Origin: Pseudomonas sp.
GTDB taxonomy: Bacteria; Pseudomonadota; Gammaproteobacteria; Pseudomonadales; Pseudomonadaceae
Assembly (NCBI RefSeq): GCF_030698175.1
Contig: NZ_JAUYNT010000027.1
Coordinates: 1-36,397 of the forward strand
DNA length: 36,397 bases
Direction: 5' to 3'
The position numbers were made by a program, and so were the translations under genes. The notes under the pieces were generated by a model. It was not told where the DNA came from and ran no database searches. It saw nothing but the letters and a program-made list of their open reading frames with translations. Each line of letters opens with the position of its first letter. Positions within the stretch are counted from its first letter, which is position 1. Below, piece by piece: positions 26,993 to 35,955 of this stretch.

Positions 26993-28126
26993 ATGAGAAA
27001 AAAATTATATTTCAACCTAGCAGTTCTAGCTATAGCTATAGCAGCTCTTATCAATATATTCATCCAGGCAGTTGCCATTCCAGAACTTGGCGATGGGAAG
27101 CTCATTGCGCTAATACTTTCAAATCGCGAACTATTTCCTGCCGCGAAGTACTTGGCCGGCATTGAAACACTTCGCGTGGGCTATGCGGCCATTTGGCAAT
27201 TCCCGCCGATTGCCAGGATATTACCAGGCAGCATTGCAAATCACGCAGGCTTTATACGCATCGCAGGCATCAGCGTCATGGCCTGCACATCGATTTATCT
27301 TTTAACAAGATATCCAAGCAAGTATCGGGTACTGCTGGCCGCGACAACACCTATTTGGATATTATTTTCTTTTGGCTACCTAGAATACTATCCATTCATC
27401 GCTGGAGGATATTTAGCCCTGCTCTGCTGGCTATTTAATGGGAATTTCGAAGAAAAATCAGAGATACAGATCGGCGTCGTCACCGGCGTACTCCCCCTTA
27501 TATACTTAGGCTTCGCCCCACTAAGCTTTATTATTCTTTTCACCTACCTGTGGAGGGCGCGAATAGAAATAGTAATGCGCACTCTCGGAGCACTTTTACT
27601 TGCTTTCTTTATTGGCCTCAGACTTTTCTGGCCGAAAAGTCTGTCAGACTATTTCACCACTCTCTACCAAGAGCTAAATTTTGGCGACACTAACACCATC
27701 TATGAAGGCTATCGCGGACTGGCCGCAAGCGAAACATCCATATTCTTCAACACTGACTATGTTTTTTCTCTCAAACACTTTAAAGAACTTTTCCACATGC
27801 TCGGTCTTGGACTCGGCTTGACACCAATAGTAATTTTATTTGTAGCCCTTGCCCTAAGCCGAAAAAATACCTGGTGCCTTTCGAGGAAAAACGTTCTTGC
27901 TATACTGATCACGGGGTGGTCGCTGCTCTATTTTGCTTACACCATTCCTAAGCTAGGACCGATTCTTGACGTTGATATGTTTTTTATGACGTACATTACA
28001 ATCGCCTTTTTTTCCGGCGCAACCCTAGACATAAATCCAAAGCTAAAATCAAACTTTATAATTCCACTTCACTTACTAAGCACTGCATTTTCCTGTGTAT
28101 GGCTAATGCAAACTGCAACCAAGTAG
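26993..28126 (+). CDS. AT-rich multi-spanning membrane protein, GT-C-like
   Basis: A 377-residue protein with nine or ten hydrophobic segments. The loop after TM1 has AIPELGDGKLIAL (D34), and a later external region has YQELNFGDTNTIYEGYRGL. This topology is reminiscent of GT-C glycosyltransferases or polysaccharide polymerases, but I do not recognise the family. Codon use is strikingly A/T-rich compared with both neighbours (many ATA, AAA and TTT codons), pointing to recent acquisition. Its ribosome site is weak. Position beside the arabinose genes suggests a glycan role: a second transferase, or a polymerase. Existence as a gene is well supported by length and membrane pattern; function is open. 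Confidence 0.75.
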   Translation: MRKKLYFNLAVLAIAIAALINIFIQAVAIPELGDGKLIALILSNRELFPAAKYLAGIETLRVGYAAIWQFPPIARILPGSIANHAGFIRIAGISVMACTSIYLLTRYPSKYRVLLAATTPIWILFSFGYLEYYPFIAGGYLALLCWLFNGNFEEKSEIQIGVVTGVLPLIYLGFAPLSFIILFTYLWRARIEIVMRTLGALLLAFFIGLRLFWPKSLSDYFTTLYQELNFGDTNTIYEGYRGLAASETSIFFNTDYVFSLKHFKELFHMLGLGLGLTPIVILFVALALSRKNTWCLSRKNVLAILITGWSLLYFAYTIPKLGPILDVDMFFMTYITIAFFSGATLDINPKLKSNFIIPLHLLSTAFSCVWLMQTATK

Positions 28127-28156
28127 ACCGCGGCAATGCCCCTAAAGGTCGCGGTC
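28126..28156 (+). terminator. Possible weak hairpin terminator after the AT-rich membrane gene
   Basis: GACCGCG (28126-28132) and CGCGGTC (28150-28156) form a perfect 7-bp stem with a 17-nt loop right at the TAG stop. There is no T-run after it, so termination strength is doubtful. Confidence 0.3.
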
Positions 28157-28253
28157 AGGAGTTCAAATACGAGCTGTATGCTTATGACTTAAGCTGCTGT
28201 CCTTTGCGAGCCATCGTCAAACATAGGTAGTGAGGCACTGCCTGTCTTACAAT

Positions 28254-28487
28254 CTAGCCTAGCGAGCTTAGCTCTAGCACGCGCAGCAAGAAGGGAACAG
28301 CGGCAAGGGAATACGCTTGGCCTGAAGCCTGCAGATACCTGGTAGCCGCCTCGTGTGTGAACTTGAATACCGGCAGATAAATCAGGTAGATCCCATAGGA
28401 CCGCGCGCCCAACCACTGCATAAATCCGCTTAAGGCCAGGTAGCCGAATAGATAACCCTTAGCTGTTCGATTTCGTGGTCCTTGGCG
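28254..28487 (-). pseudogene. Remnant of an acyltransferase 3 family gene (C-terminal part)
   Basis: A minus-strand open stretch of 77 codons ending at TAG 28256-28254 encodes FMQWLGARSYGIYLIYLPVF. This matches the late acyltransferase-3 motif seen in the intact neighbour at 30797-31987 (VWIGERSYAIYLIHVPAF). A further hydrophobic stretch follows. No start codon or N-terminal nine-tenths is present: the stretch begins directly at the TGA of the GT-C gene at 28488, in the same frame. It looks like the surviving 3' end of a deleted O-acyltransferase gene. The 127 bp between it and 28126 hold nothing I recognise. Confidence 0.65.
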
Positions 28488-29939
28488 TCACTGCGCATGA
28501 ACTTGCTCCTTGCGCAGCCGGGTCATAGCGCAACCACTGTCCTGACTTTTGCGCGGATAACCATCCCAGTCATACACAGACAGATATGCCGGAAACATCG
28601 TACTGTCGCAAAGCACCCGGTAATCCACGCTGCGCGCGGGAAAAACTTGCGTCACGCTGTGCGCAGAACCCGTCCAGCGCGCACCGGAGCGGGCGAAATC
28701 GGCGAAGAAGTACGGTTCAACACCGGAATAACCGAATGAAACGCTAGTGTTTGGCGGTAAGGTTGCAATGAAGACCCGCACCTTGTCGATTTCGCTGGCT
28801 GGCAGGAAATCTCGGGACAGCATCGACAGACAGGGCTTGAGCGGGTCGAACTCCGCAGTACTGCGGTTGACGTAGAGGCCAAGCTGATAAAGCAACAGCA
28901 ACGCGATAACTAAACAAGCACCGCGAGCCATTGGCCTCGCTACTGCGGCGCTGCTTGCCAAGACGCCCAGCAACAGCAGCCAAAAACCGAAGTTGTAGGC
29001 GAAGTAATACCACATGTTGTGGCCGTTCAAGGTCATGGCAATAAAAGCCACGCCATACAGCGACAACAGGGCCTCTGCGCCCAGGCGGCGATGCACCATC
29101 AGCTGCAAGCAGGGGATCAATAGAACCAGGCCTAGCAGCGTCCAGCCTTCACGCCCGCCCATCACCGGCGCCCCCAGCTTGTAGGCAAACTGGAAGCGCA
29201 TATCTTGCCAGAAACCATCAATGTGCTTGATCACAAACAAGCCATAGCCCGCCAACGCCAGCGCGGCGATGACCAATGCCAACAGTTCACCCGGACCAAT
29301 GCTGAGGGTTTCCCGCCGCAGGATCTTCCACAACACCAGCACGCCATAGGGCAACAGGAAGTACACCGCGTTGTAATGTACGGTTGCCCCCAGCAACACC
29401 AGCGCCAGACCTAGGGCATATTTGCCACGCAGCGCGGCCAACAGCGAGAACAAGAAGATCAGCGTGTACAGCCCTTCCATTCGCGCAATATTGGCAATCG
29501 CCAGCGAATAGGGCGAGAGAAAGGCCACCAGCATCAAAACCAAAGCCAGCATCTGCCGCCAGCCGGTCAACGTGGCGCGGATGATCGCCAGCCCCACGCC
29601 GAACGAGCCCAAATACAGGAGAGTGGAAACCCAGCGGGAGATTTCAAAGCTATAGCCGCAGACCTTGTACACCCCGGCGAGCAACAACATGTAGCCCGGC
29701 GGCATCCACATCACTACCCGTTCGCTGTTCAGCCCGTAGACAAAGAAACTGCCGCTGCGACTGAACTCAAAAGCCTGTGCAATAAAGGCCGTTTCATCGT
29801 TCCAGGGAATGGGAAACTCGAAACTCAGGCCAATACGAACAAATAACACCACCGCGCCCACCAGCATCGCGCAGGCCAGCATCGGCCAATGCAGCCGCGC
29901 GAACGCCAAGCCGCGACTCAACTGAAAGACAGAGGGCAT
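28488..29939 (-). CDS. GT-C family membrane glycosyltransferase (GT39/ArnT-like)
   Basis: A 483-residue membrane protein with about eleven hydrophobic segments and a soluble C-terminal tail of roughly 100 residues. The first periplasmic loop has IPWNDETAFIAQAF with the acidic pair D48/E49, the catalytic signature of the PMT/ArnT superfamily, followed by MWMPPGYMLLLAGVYKV. Such enzymes transfer sugars from polyprenyl-phosphate donors outside the inner membrane. AAGGA lies 8 bp before ATG 29939. It is the last intact gene of the minus-strand modification block, 21 bp after a methyltransferase. It is a second candidate user of the polyprenyl-P-arabinose made at 21.7-25.0 kb, though other donors are possible. 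Confidence 0.8.
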   Translation of the reverse strand: MPSVFQLSRGLAFARLHWPMLACAMLVGAVVLFVRIGLSFEFPIPWNDETAFIAQAFEFSRSGSFFVYGLNSERVVMWMPPGYMLLLAGVYKVCGYSFEISRWVSTLLYLGSFGVGLAIIRATLTGWRQMLALVLMLVAFLSPYSLAIANIARMEGLYTLIFLFSLLAALRGKYALGLALVLLGATVHYNAVYFLLPYGVLVLWKILRRETLSIGPGELLALVIAALALAGYGLFVIKHIDGFWQDMRFQFAYKLGAPVMGGREGWTLLGLVLLIPCLQLMVHRRLGAEALLSLYGVAFIAMTLNGHNMWYYFAYNFGFWLLLLGVLASSAAVARPMARGACLVIALLLLYQLGLYVNRSTAEFDPLKPCLSMLSRDFLPASEIDKVRVFIATLPPNTSVSFGYSGVEPYFFADFARSGARWTGSAHSVTQVFPARSVDYRVLCDSTMFPAYLSVYDWDGYPRKSQDSGCAMTRLRKEQVHAQ

Positions 29940-29960
29940 CCGGGAGATCCTTTGAAAAAC

Positions 29961-30794
29961 TTATTCAGGTTTGCGCGCAATAATCGCCTGGCTCTTGGGC
30001 ATGGCGGCGTCGAGGGCCTTTTTAATCCGCGGGCCGTCGGGCATCGACAACAACATGTTCCACGTGTGAGTCCAGCTATCCAGCAGCGGGTGCCAAGGCG
30101 GCGAGAGATCCTGTTTGCAGGCCCAGAACAAAAACCACCAGATCGACCAATAAAATCCGTAATCTGCGCGGCGCTCGATGATCAAGCCGGCATCGAGAAT
30201 CAATTGCTCGAACTCTTCGCGCTGAAATACCCGGATGTGGTTCGGGTGCTCAAAATAGGCTGCCGGCGCCAGCTTCTTCTGCACACTTTCGCCGAGAGGG
30301 TCAGGTACGGTCAGCAGGAACTGCGCGCCGGGACGCGCCACCCGCACCAATTCCCGCATGAACTGGGCTGGATCTTCCACATGTTCGAGCACTTCCATGG
30401 CGATAATTTTGTTTGCTCGCCCATCCGGTAGCGGGATCGGATTGGCATCGGTAACTAGGGGAATCACCCCCCGCGCCGGCGATTGCTTGAGCATCGCCTC
30501 GACCGCTGCAACCTTGTCGGCGTCGATGTCGGCAAAGATCACTTCGGCTCCACGCTCCGCGCAGAACTGGGCGAACGGCCCATCACCGCAGCCGATATCC
30601 AATACAGTGTCTTCGGCATTGATTGGGAAGCCCTCAAACAGCTCGCCGCTGTCACGGCGGAACCAGCCACTCAGATAGGCATCGGTCAGCGTCGAGTTGT
30701 CGGGTATCGCCAGGGTTTCCTGTGGCGTCGCTATCGGTGAAGGTGCCGGCGCGGTAGGAGTGGAACGCATAAGCCGTTTCAGAAATTGCAGCAT
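29961..30794 (-). CDS. SAM-dependent methyltransferase (CPA-modifying type)
   Basis: A 277-residue class I methyltransferase. SAM motif I is VLDIGCGDG at 64-72, IFADIDADKV gives motif II, and MEVLEHVEDP is the usual post-motif segment. The C-terminal half includes a tryptophan-rich YGFYWSIWWFLFWACK patch. It is clearly paralogous to the methyltransferase at 31980-32870. In P. aeruginosa PAO1 the PA5455-PA5459 block needed for normal CPA has two methyltransferases flanking an acyltransferase; the same arrangement is seen here. A role in O-methylating rhamnose (a cap or side group) is inferred. The gap to the upstream gene is 2 bp. Confidence 0.85.
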   Translation of the reverse strand: MLQFLKRLMRSTPTAPAPSPIATPQETLAIPDNSTLTDAYLSGWFRRDSGELFEGFPINAEDTVLDIGCGDGPFAQFCAERGAEVIFADIDADKVAAVEAMLKQSPARGVIPLVTDANPIPLPDGRANKIIAMEVLEHVEDPAQFMRELVRVARPGAQFLLTVPDPLGESVQKKLAPAAYFEHPNHIRVFQREEFEQLILDAGLIIERRADYGFYWSIWWFLFWACKQDLSPPWHPLLDSWTHTWNMLLSMPDGPRIKKALDAAMPKSQAIIARKPE

Positions 30795-30796
30795 GA

Positions 30797-31987
30797 CTAG
30801 ACCTTAGGAGTAAGTTCGGTGAGGCGATTAGGTACTGCCGCCACGGAGCTGTTATGGCGCCGGGTAAGCGGTTGCAATATCCGCATGGATGCCGCTGCAC
30901 CGTACTTCCGCAGCGGCGTCTCAAGCAGGCGGAAGTTGAGTTGCGCCAGCACTGTCAACATGACCGTCGCACAAACCAGATAGGCAACGGTAAGTTGTGC
31001 TGAGGCGATCTGCTCAGGGTACAGACGATAAAACAGTTCGCGGGTGGCGAGGAAAGCCGGCACGTGGATCAGATAAATGGCATATGAGCGTTCGCCGATC
31101 CAGACCAGCAGATACTTGAACCTACTATTGGGTAACAGCAGATCACGATCATAAGAGGCCATCAGAACCAATAGTGCAGACAGTATCGCAATGATGCCGA
31201 TGGCATAACGAGTCAGCTCTAGACGGCCGCTGAGTAGAGCCATAATGCCGATGCAAGTCAACGCTAATAACAGGCAGCCCCAGCGGCCGAGCGCCGAAAA
31301 TGCCGACAACGCAGCCGGCCACGAGACCTTATGACTCCAAAGGGCGAGCAGAATACCGAGCGCGAGCGCATCGGTGCGAAACATCATCAGGTAAAGCTGC
31401 TGACGGGGCATACATATTTGTATCAGGGCAACGGTCAACAAAGCCCAGCCAAGATGGCGCCTGAACAACACAATCAGGACGGGGAACAGCAGATAGAATT
31501 GTTCCTCCAACGACAGGCTCCAGTAGACAAAACTGGCACCGATTTCCCTGACCATAAAATCCTGTGCAAAGCGCACATTTGCATATTGAAAAATACCGGC
31601 GAAAGTCGCCTGCAGATTGGCCTCGAAGCCGCCAAATACACCACTGCGATTGAACGCCAGCACCGCCAGTAGCGTCAGCCCCAACCATAGCCAGGCCGAA
31701 GGCCATAAGCGCCACATGCGCCGCAACCAGAACGCTAGCATGGTCTTCCAAGCCGTTGCTCTATCGGGCGCACCGAGCAATCGCGGGATCAGGTCGCGGG
31801 CGATGACAAAACCGGACACAGCGAAAAACAGATCGACTCCAAAAGTCCCACCGAGGTAGGCATACAGCGTTTCTAGCACCGGCGATGTCCAAGGGAACAA
31901 GCTTCCGGCATGCTGAAAAATCACGAACAGTACGGCGACTGCTCGCAATACCTCAATGTCAGCAATACGCCTACTCATCTCAGCCAT
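30797..31987 (-). CDS. Acyltransferase 3 family membrane O-acyltransferase
   Basis: A 396-residue integral membrane acyltransferase (OafA/NodX type) with about ten hydrophobic segments. IEVLRAVAVLFVIFQHAG carries the family His (H26). YWSLSLEEQFYLLFPV near the middle and ERSYAIYLIHVPAF late in the protein are the other signatures. These enzymes acetylate surface sugars using cytoplasmic acyl-CoA. Two starts are close: ATG 31987 (overlaps the upstream stop by 8 bp, GGAAA just before it) and ATG 31978 (1 bp after that stop); I list 31987. It lies between two paralogous methyltransferases, like PA5458 of P. aeruginosa, so acetylation of CPA is the likely role. Confidence 0.88.
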   Translation of the reverse strand: MAEMSRRIADIEVLRAVAVLFVIFQHAGSLFPWTSPVLETLYAYLGGTFGVDLFFAVSGFVIARDLIPRLLGAPDRATAWKTMLAFWLRRMWRLWPSAWLWLGLTLLAVLAFNRSGVFGGFEANLQATFAGIFQYANVRFAQDFMVREIGASFVYWSLSLEEQFYLLFPVLIVLFRRHLGWALLTVALIQICMPRQQLYLMMFRTDALALGILLALWSHKVSWPAALSAFSALGRWGCLLLALTCIGIMALLSGRLELTRYAIGIIAILSALLVLMASYDRDLLLPNSRFKYLLVWIGERSYAIYLIHVPAFLATRELFYRLYPEQIASAQLTVAYLVCATVMLTVLAQLNFRLLETPLRKYGAAASMRILQPLTRRHNSSVAAVPNRLTELTPKV

Positions 31988-32870
31988 TTTCCGACTTGCG
32001 CGCGATGATCACTTGGCTTTTGGGGAGCAGCTGATCAAGCGCCCGCTTCATCGGTGCAGCTTCAGGCATCTTGATCACCTGATGCCAAAGTTTGGCCCAG
32101 TCGTTCAAAATCGGCGGATAGGGCGGCTGTACCACGTCATGCGAGGTGCCTTCCATCTCGCCCCCCGCCTGCTTAGCCACCGACCAATAAAGAAACATCC
32201 AGAAGGTCCAGAAGAAACCAAAGCTATCGCGGCGGACAATCTCCAAGCCGGCGTCGGTGACCAAGCGGCCAAACTCTTCACGCTCGAAGATGTGAATGTG
32301 ATTAGGCCGCTGAAAATAATACCCAGGGGCAAAATTTTTCTGGATGTTTTCCCCCACCGGATCAGGCACGGCCAGCAAATACAAAGCGCCGGGCTGACCA
32401 ACCCGCACCAATTCGCGCAGGAAGGCCGCAGGATCTTCGACGTGTTCGAGCACCTCCATGGAGATCACCCGCGACATGCTGGCAGCTGCCACCGGCAGCG
32501 GAATGCTGTCGGAGACAAAGCCTTCGGCCTTGCGTGCCGGGGTCTGCGCTACTCGGGCTTTGAGCGACTCGATCTTCTCGGCGACCACATCGGTGAACAC
32601 CACATGAGCACCGCGATTGGCGCTGAACAATGTGGCACCACCGGCACCGCAGCCGACATCCAGCACCGAGTCTGTGGCGCTGATCGCAAAACCTTTGAAC
32701 AGCTCATCACTCTCGCTTAGATACCAGCCACTCTGCACCGCATCGACCAAGCCGCAGTCACGGGAGTCGACGAAGTCGGGCTGACTGGCGGTTTCCTGCC
32801 AGATTTCGTCGGTGGAACGCGGGTCGTTCTCCGCTCCGGTCAGGCGGCGGAATAAATCAAATTGATTCAT
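31980..32870 (-). CDS. SAM-dependent methyltransferase (CPA-modifying type)
   Basis: A 296-residue class I methyltransferase with SAM motif I VLDVGCGAG at 69-77, VVFTDVVAEKI (motif II) and MEVLEHVEDPAAFLRELVRV. It shares long conserved stretches with the protein at 29961-30794 (for example DPxGExxQKxxAPxxYF and FEREEFGRLVTDAGLEI), so the two arose by duplication. The start overlaps the upstream glycosyltransferase stop by 4 bp. A role in methylating the D-rhamnan, possibly as chain-length cap recognised by the Wzt C-terminal domain, is a reasoned guess. Confidence 0.85.
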   Translation of the reverse strand: MNQFDLFRRLTGAENDPRSTDEIWQETASQPDFVDSRDCGLVDAVQSGWYLSESDELFKGFAISATDSVLDVGCGAGGATLFSANRGAHVVFTDVVAEKIESLKARVAQTPARKAEGFVSDSIPLPVAAASMSRVISMEVLEHVEDPAAFLRELVRVGQPGALYLLAVPDPVGENIQKNFAPGYYFQRPNHIHIFEREEFGRLVTDAGLEIVRRDSFGFFWTFWMFLYWSVAKQAGGEMEGTSHDVVQPPYPPILNDWAKLWHQVIKMPEAAPMKRALDQLLPKSQVIIARKSENG

Positions 32871-34447
32871 TGGCTGACGGCCTCATCAATACTCAAGAAA
32901 TGTCTCAGCTTCTGCGTAGCAACCGCCTGTGAGCAGTGCCCGCGCATGCGTTCGATGGCCGCAGCCGACATTTTGGCGTAGCGCGACGGATCATCTTGCA
33001 CGCACCGATAGGCCGCACGATAAGCCTCAACCAGCGAAGACCAGTCGATTTGGTGGCGCAGGGTGCGGTAGGCCAGGCGCGGGTCGTGTGACCAGGCGGT
33101 GGCGTCCAGCCAACTATCGACAACAAACGCGACTTCTTCATCGATGTAGTCGCACATCGCCGAATGCCGCGGTGCGATTGCCGGCTTGCCACAGGAGAGA
33201 AACTCCATCAACGGCAAGCATTGCCCCTCACCGTGAGAGGCGTTGACCACAAAGGCGCTAGCACTGATCAGACTGTCGAATTCGGCCTTGTCGAGGAAGC
33301 CCTGCAGTAACACCACTCGGCATTTAAATTTGGGCATCCGCGCCATGCACATCAGCATGTCGTTCAGCGCCGACTGATATTCGTGGTGGCCAAGTTTGAG
33401 CACCAGCGTGGCATCTGCAGTGTCCTTGAATGCAGCGCAAAAAGCCGTGAGCATGTCGACCCAGTTCTTGCGGCCGTCGTAAGGATTGAACAGGGCAGTG
33501 AACACTACGCCGGACAGCTCAAAGCTGCATTCGCTCAAGACCCACTCAGGTGTTAGCGGCTTAACCCCCGACTTGGGCAGCGAGCTGGGTTCAACCTGAT
33601 TGAGCGGCTCGAGGCGCTGGTCGTCGGCTTCGAACACCAGTTCTACGGTAGCTGGTGCGGCCAGTGCGGCTAGTTGAGCGGGCGCGGGGCCGGGCAAACC
33701 AGGCAGGAGTTCGCGCAACACCCGTAAATACCACTCACCCATATAACGACGGCTAATTTGCAGCCGTGATTGCCGAGGGGCGGCCGGAGTGATGGGCGTG
33801 CCTGTCGGGTTTTCTGCTTGGCTGTCCGCTGGCTTAGGCGCCCTTGCTGCCGCGACCGCCTTGGCCACCGCATCAGGCCCAGGCATATAGGGTTCGAGGG
33901 CGACATCATGGGTGTCCAATACCACACCAGAGCGCACACGGATGCGTATGCTCTGCTGCAGTGGCAATGCGCTGGTCTGCTCGCGTAGGGATTGGTACTT
34001 GTCCCATACCGGCGAAGGGATGGAAATAACCGGGAAGTCTTCGCCCAGTTCGGCTTTTACCGCTTGGACAGTGAGACCCGAATGGCTAATACCCTGACCG
34101 CATTTTTGCAGCACATAGCGCCAGTCCTGGCTCAGCTCATCCAGCCAGTGCTCGTTCGGGATACTGCTGAACTCCCAGGCGAATACCGGGAGGGTCGGGC
34201 AGCGCAGGCCGAGCGGAGTCTTCTGTGGCGGCGAAAAAGACAGGAACAGACAGCGCTCGCCTGCCGCACAGGCCGCATCGTATAGCGGATCGACCTCCAC
34301 CTCGGGATGCTCGATGACGTGCACATCGCCCAGCTGCCGCAACACCGGCAAGAAGTCGCGCAGGACGAAGTAGTAGCTGTACTCCGGCAAGCCCAGACTT
34401 GCAGCAATTTGCGCTGCGGTAATTTGCGAATAAACCAAAAATTTCAT
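32867..34447 (-). CDS. GT-B glycosyltransferase (GT4-like), paralogue of the upstream gene
   Basis: A 526-residue glycosyltransferase. The N-terminal part begins MKFLVYSQITAAQIAASLGL. A variable, proline- and alanine-rich linker covers about 190-290. The C-terminal catalytic half contains NPYDGRKNWVDMLTAFCAAF, VLKLGHHEYQ and the EX7E motif E407-E415 (EGQCLPLME). It aligns end to end with the protein at 34444-35955 apart from the linker. The pair corresponds in type and order to the two glycosyltransferases of the P. aeruginosa PA5455-PA5459 CPA block. It probably adds sugar to the terminal region of CPA. Sugar and linkage are unknown. Confidence 0.82.
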   Translation of the reverse strand: MKFLVYSQITAAQIAASLGLPEYSYYFVLRDFLPVLRQLGDVHVIEHPEVEVDPLYDAACAAGERCLFLSFSPPQKTPLGLRCPTLPVFAWEFSSIPNEHWLDELSQDWRYVLQKCGQGISHSGLTVQAVKAELGEDFPVISIPSPVWDKYQSLREQTSALPLQQSIRIRVRSGVVLDTHDVALEPYMPGPDAVAKAVAAARAPKPADSQAENPTGTPITPAAPRQSRLQISRRYMGEWYLRVLRELLPGLPGPAPAQLAALAAPATVELVFEADDQRLEPLNQVEPSSLPKSGVKPLTPEWVLSECSFELSGVVFTALFNPYDGRKNWVDMLTAFCAAFKDTADATLVLKLGHHEYQSALNDMLMCMARMPKFKCRVVLLQGFLDKAEFDSLISASAFVVNASHGEGQCLPLMEFLSCGKPAIAPRHSAMCDYIDEEVAFVVDSWLDATAWSHDPRLAYRTLRHQIDWSSLVEAYRAAYRCVQDDPSRYAKMSAAAIERMRGHCSQAVATQKLRHFLSIDEAVSQ

Positions 34448-35955
34448 AAGTCCAACTCCCGCGCTGAGCGGGTTTCTTGCGCCGCTGAATTAGCAGTCAA
34501 AATCTGTTGCAGGAATGCTGCGAGCGGCTCACTGACATGCTCGATCGAGGCAAAGTCTTGCATCTGCAGGTACGCATGACGCGACATGCGTTGGTAGTGC
34601 GCAGGGTTACTGCATGCCACCTGATAGCTGCTGCGGAAGGCTTCCATTAATGACTGCCAATTGAGTCGATACCGATGGGTAAATAGCATCCCCGTGGGGT
34701 CGTGCGGCCAGCAGGTCGGCTCCGGCGAACACTTGAGCAGGAACGCCACCCGCTCGTTAAGATAATCAGCCATTGCTGTGTGGTCGGGAGCAATGACCGG
34801 CTTGCCGCTCGAAAGAAATTCCATCAATGGCAAGCACAGGCCCTCACCGGACGAGGCATTCACGTAATAACTGCTGGCAGCGATAAGCGCCTGATATTGC
34901 TCATCCTCAAGGAAGCCGTGCAGCACCAAGACACGGCAACGAAAGGGCGCCAGACGCGAGAGTAGCGTCATCAGCACCACGCGGTAGTGCTCCAAGTCGT
35001 GATGGGTCATCTTCACGATCAGGGTGACATCCTCGGTGTTCTTGAACGCCCAGCAAAACGCGGTGACCAGATCGACCCAGTTTTTACGACCATCCGCCGG
35101 ATTAAGTACCGTGGTGTAAACGACGCCACTGACACCGATAATACGTGGCTCTGGCTTGGCTTCGAGCGCTAATTGTGACTCGACAAGGGGCGACTCAGGA
35201 GGTGGAGGACTGACCTGTTGGGCAGTGGTTTCAGCAGGCTCAAGACGAACTTCGTTCCACCAGCCTTTTAGCAGTGCTGCGCTAAGCCGCCAAGCAGCAC
35301 CAAGGCTCAAGCTGGGCGCAAGCAAATTCTCAACCGCAGACTTGACCACTGGGCCGGGCTCGGACGGCCCAGCAACAGGCTCGGGTTTGCGCACTAGACC
35401 ATCGGCAGAGAGCCCCAGGATAGGGCTGTCGATTACTATGCCGGCGAATGGGAATTGCCGCTCAGCAAACTCAATTGGCCAACCCTCCAGAGCACCGAGC
35501 TTGGCATAGCGATCCCAGACTGGCGCAGGCAGGGAAATCACCGGGAAACACCCTTGCATTGCGCTATCTACCAGTAGGGCTGTCTCCTTACTGGTAGTGA
35601 TCGCACCCTGGGTATGGGCGAACACATAGCGCCAGTCATGGCTGGGATCTTGATCCCAAGCCATAAATGGCAGGCTATCGAACTCCCAAGCGAACACCGC
35701 AATCGTCGGGCAGGCCAACCCAATAGGTACTTGGTGCGGCGGACTGAAACTCAAAAAAACAACATCCTGCCCTGCGGCGCGATAACCCGCATAAAGCGAT
35801 TCGATTTCAGCCAGATTTTTAACCTGAATGACCGTACCCACACGTTCAAGCGCCGGAATAAAGTCTTTCATCAAGAAGAAATAGCTGTATTCCGACTTGC
35901 CCAGCGCAGCATGGATATCTGCTTGGCCGATTTTTGAACTTATTAGAATTATCAT
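34444..35955 (-). CDS. GT-B glycosyltransferase (GT4-like), first gene of the CPA-modification block
   Basis: A 503-residue glycosyltransferase starting MIILISSKIGQADIHAALGK. It has NPADGRKNWVDLVTAFCWAF in the catalytic half, VKMTHHDLEH after it, and the EX7E motif at E371-E379 (EGLCLPLME). A low-conservation linker lies at about 180-265. ATG 35955 has no clear ribosome site, but the paralogue's N-terminus aligns from the same point, which supports it. It overlaps the next gene by 4 bp and heads a six-gene minus-strand operon (GT, GT, methyltransferase, acyltransferase, methyltransferase, GT-C). Its promoter must lie in 35956-36180, next to the IS end. Confidence 0.82.
   Translation of the reverse strand: MIILISSKIGQADIHAALGKSEYSYFFLMKDFIPALERVGTVIQVKNLAEIESLYAGYRAAGQDVVFLSFSPPHQVPIGLACPTIAVFAWEFDSLPFMAWDQDPSHDWRYVFAHTQGAITTSKETALLVDSAMQGCFPVISLPAPVWDRYAKLGALEGWPIEFAERQFPFAGIVIDSPILGLSADGLVRKPEPVAGPSEPGPVVKSAVENLLAPSLSLGAAWRLSAALLKGWWNEVRLEPAETTAQQVSPPPPESPLVESQLALEAKPEPRIIGVSGVVYTTVLNPADGRKNWVDLVTAFCWAFKNTEDVTLIVKMTHHDLEHYRVVLMTLLSRLAPFRCRVLVLHGFLEDEQYQALIAASSYYVNASSGEGLCLPLMEFLSSGKPVIAPDHTAMADYLNERVAFLLKCSPEPTCWPHDPTGMLFTHRYRLNWQSLMEAFRSSYQVACSNPAHYQRMSRHAYLQMQDFASIEHVSEPLAAFLQQILTANSAAQETRSARELDL

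Noticed and set aside
26993..28126. TfpW pilin arabinosyltransferase
   Set aside because: No pilin gene is adjacent and I see no specific match; only a general GT-C-like membrane pattern can be supported.
28189..28416. 75-codon minus-strand frame downstream of the GT-C gene
   Set aside because: A different frame encodes the recognisable acyltransferase motif; this one is an overlap artefact.
28254..29939. Single GT-C/acyltransferase fusion through TGA read-through or selenocysteine
   Set aside because: No hairpin evidence for recoding was seen and the tail holds only a fragment of an acyltransferase; in-frame placement has a one-in-three chance.
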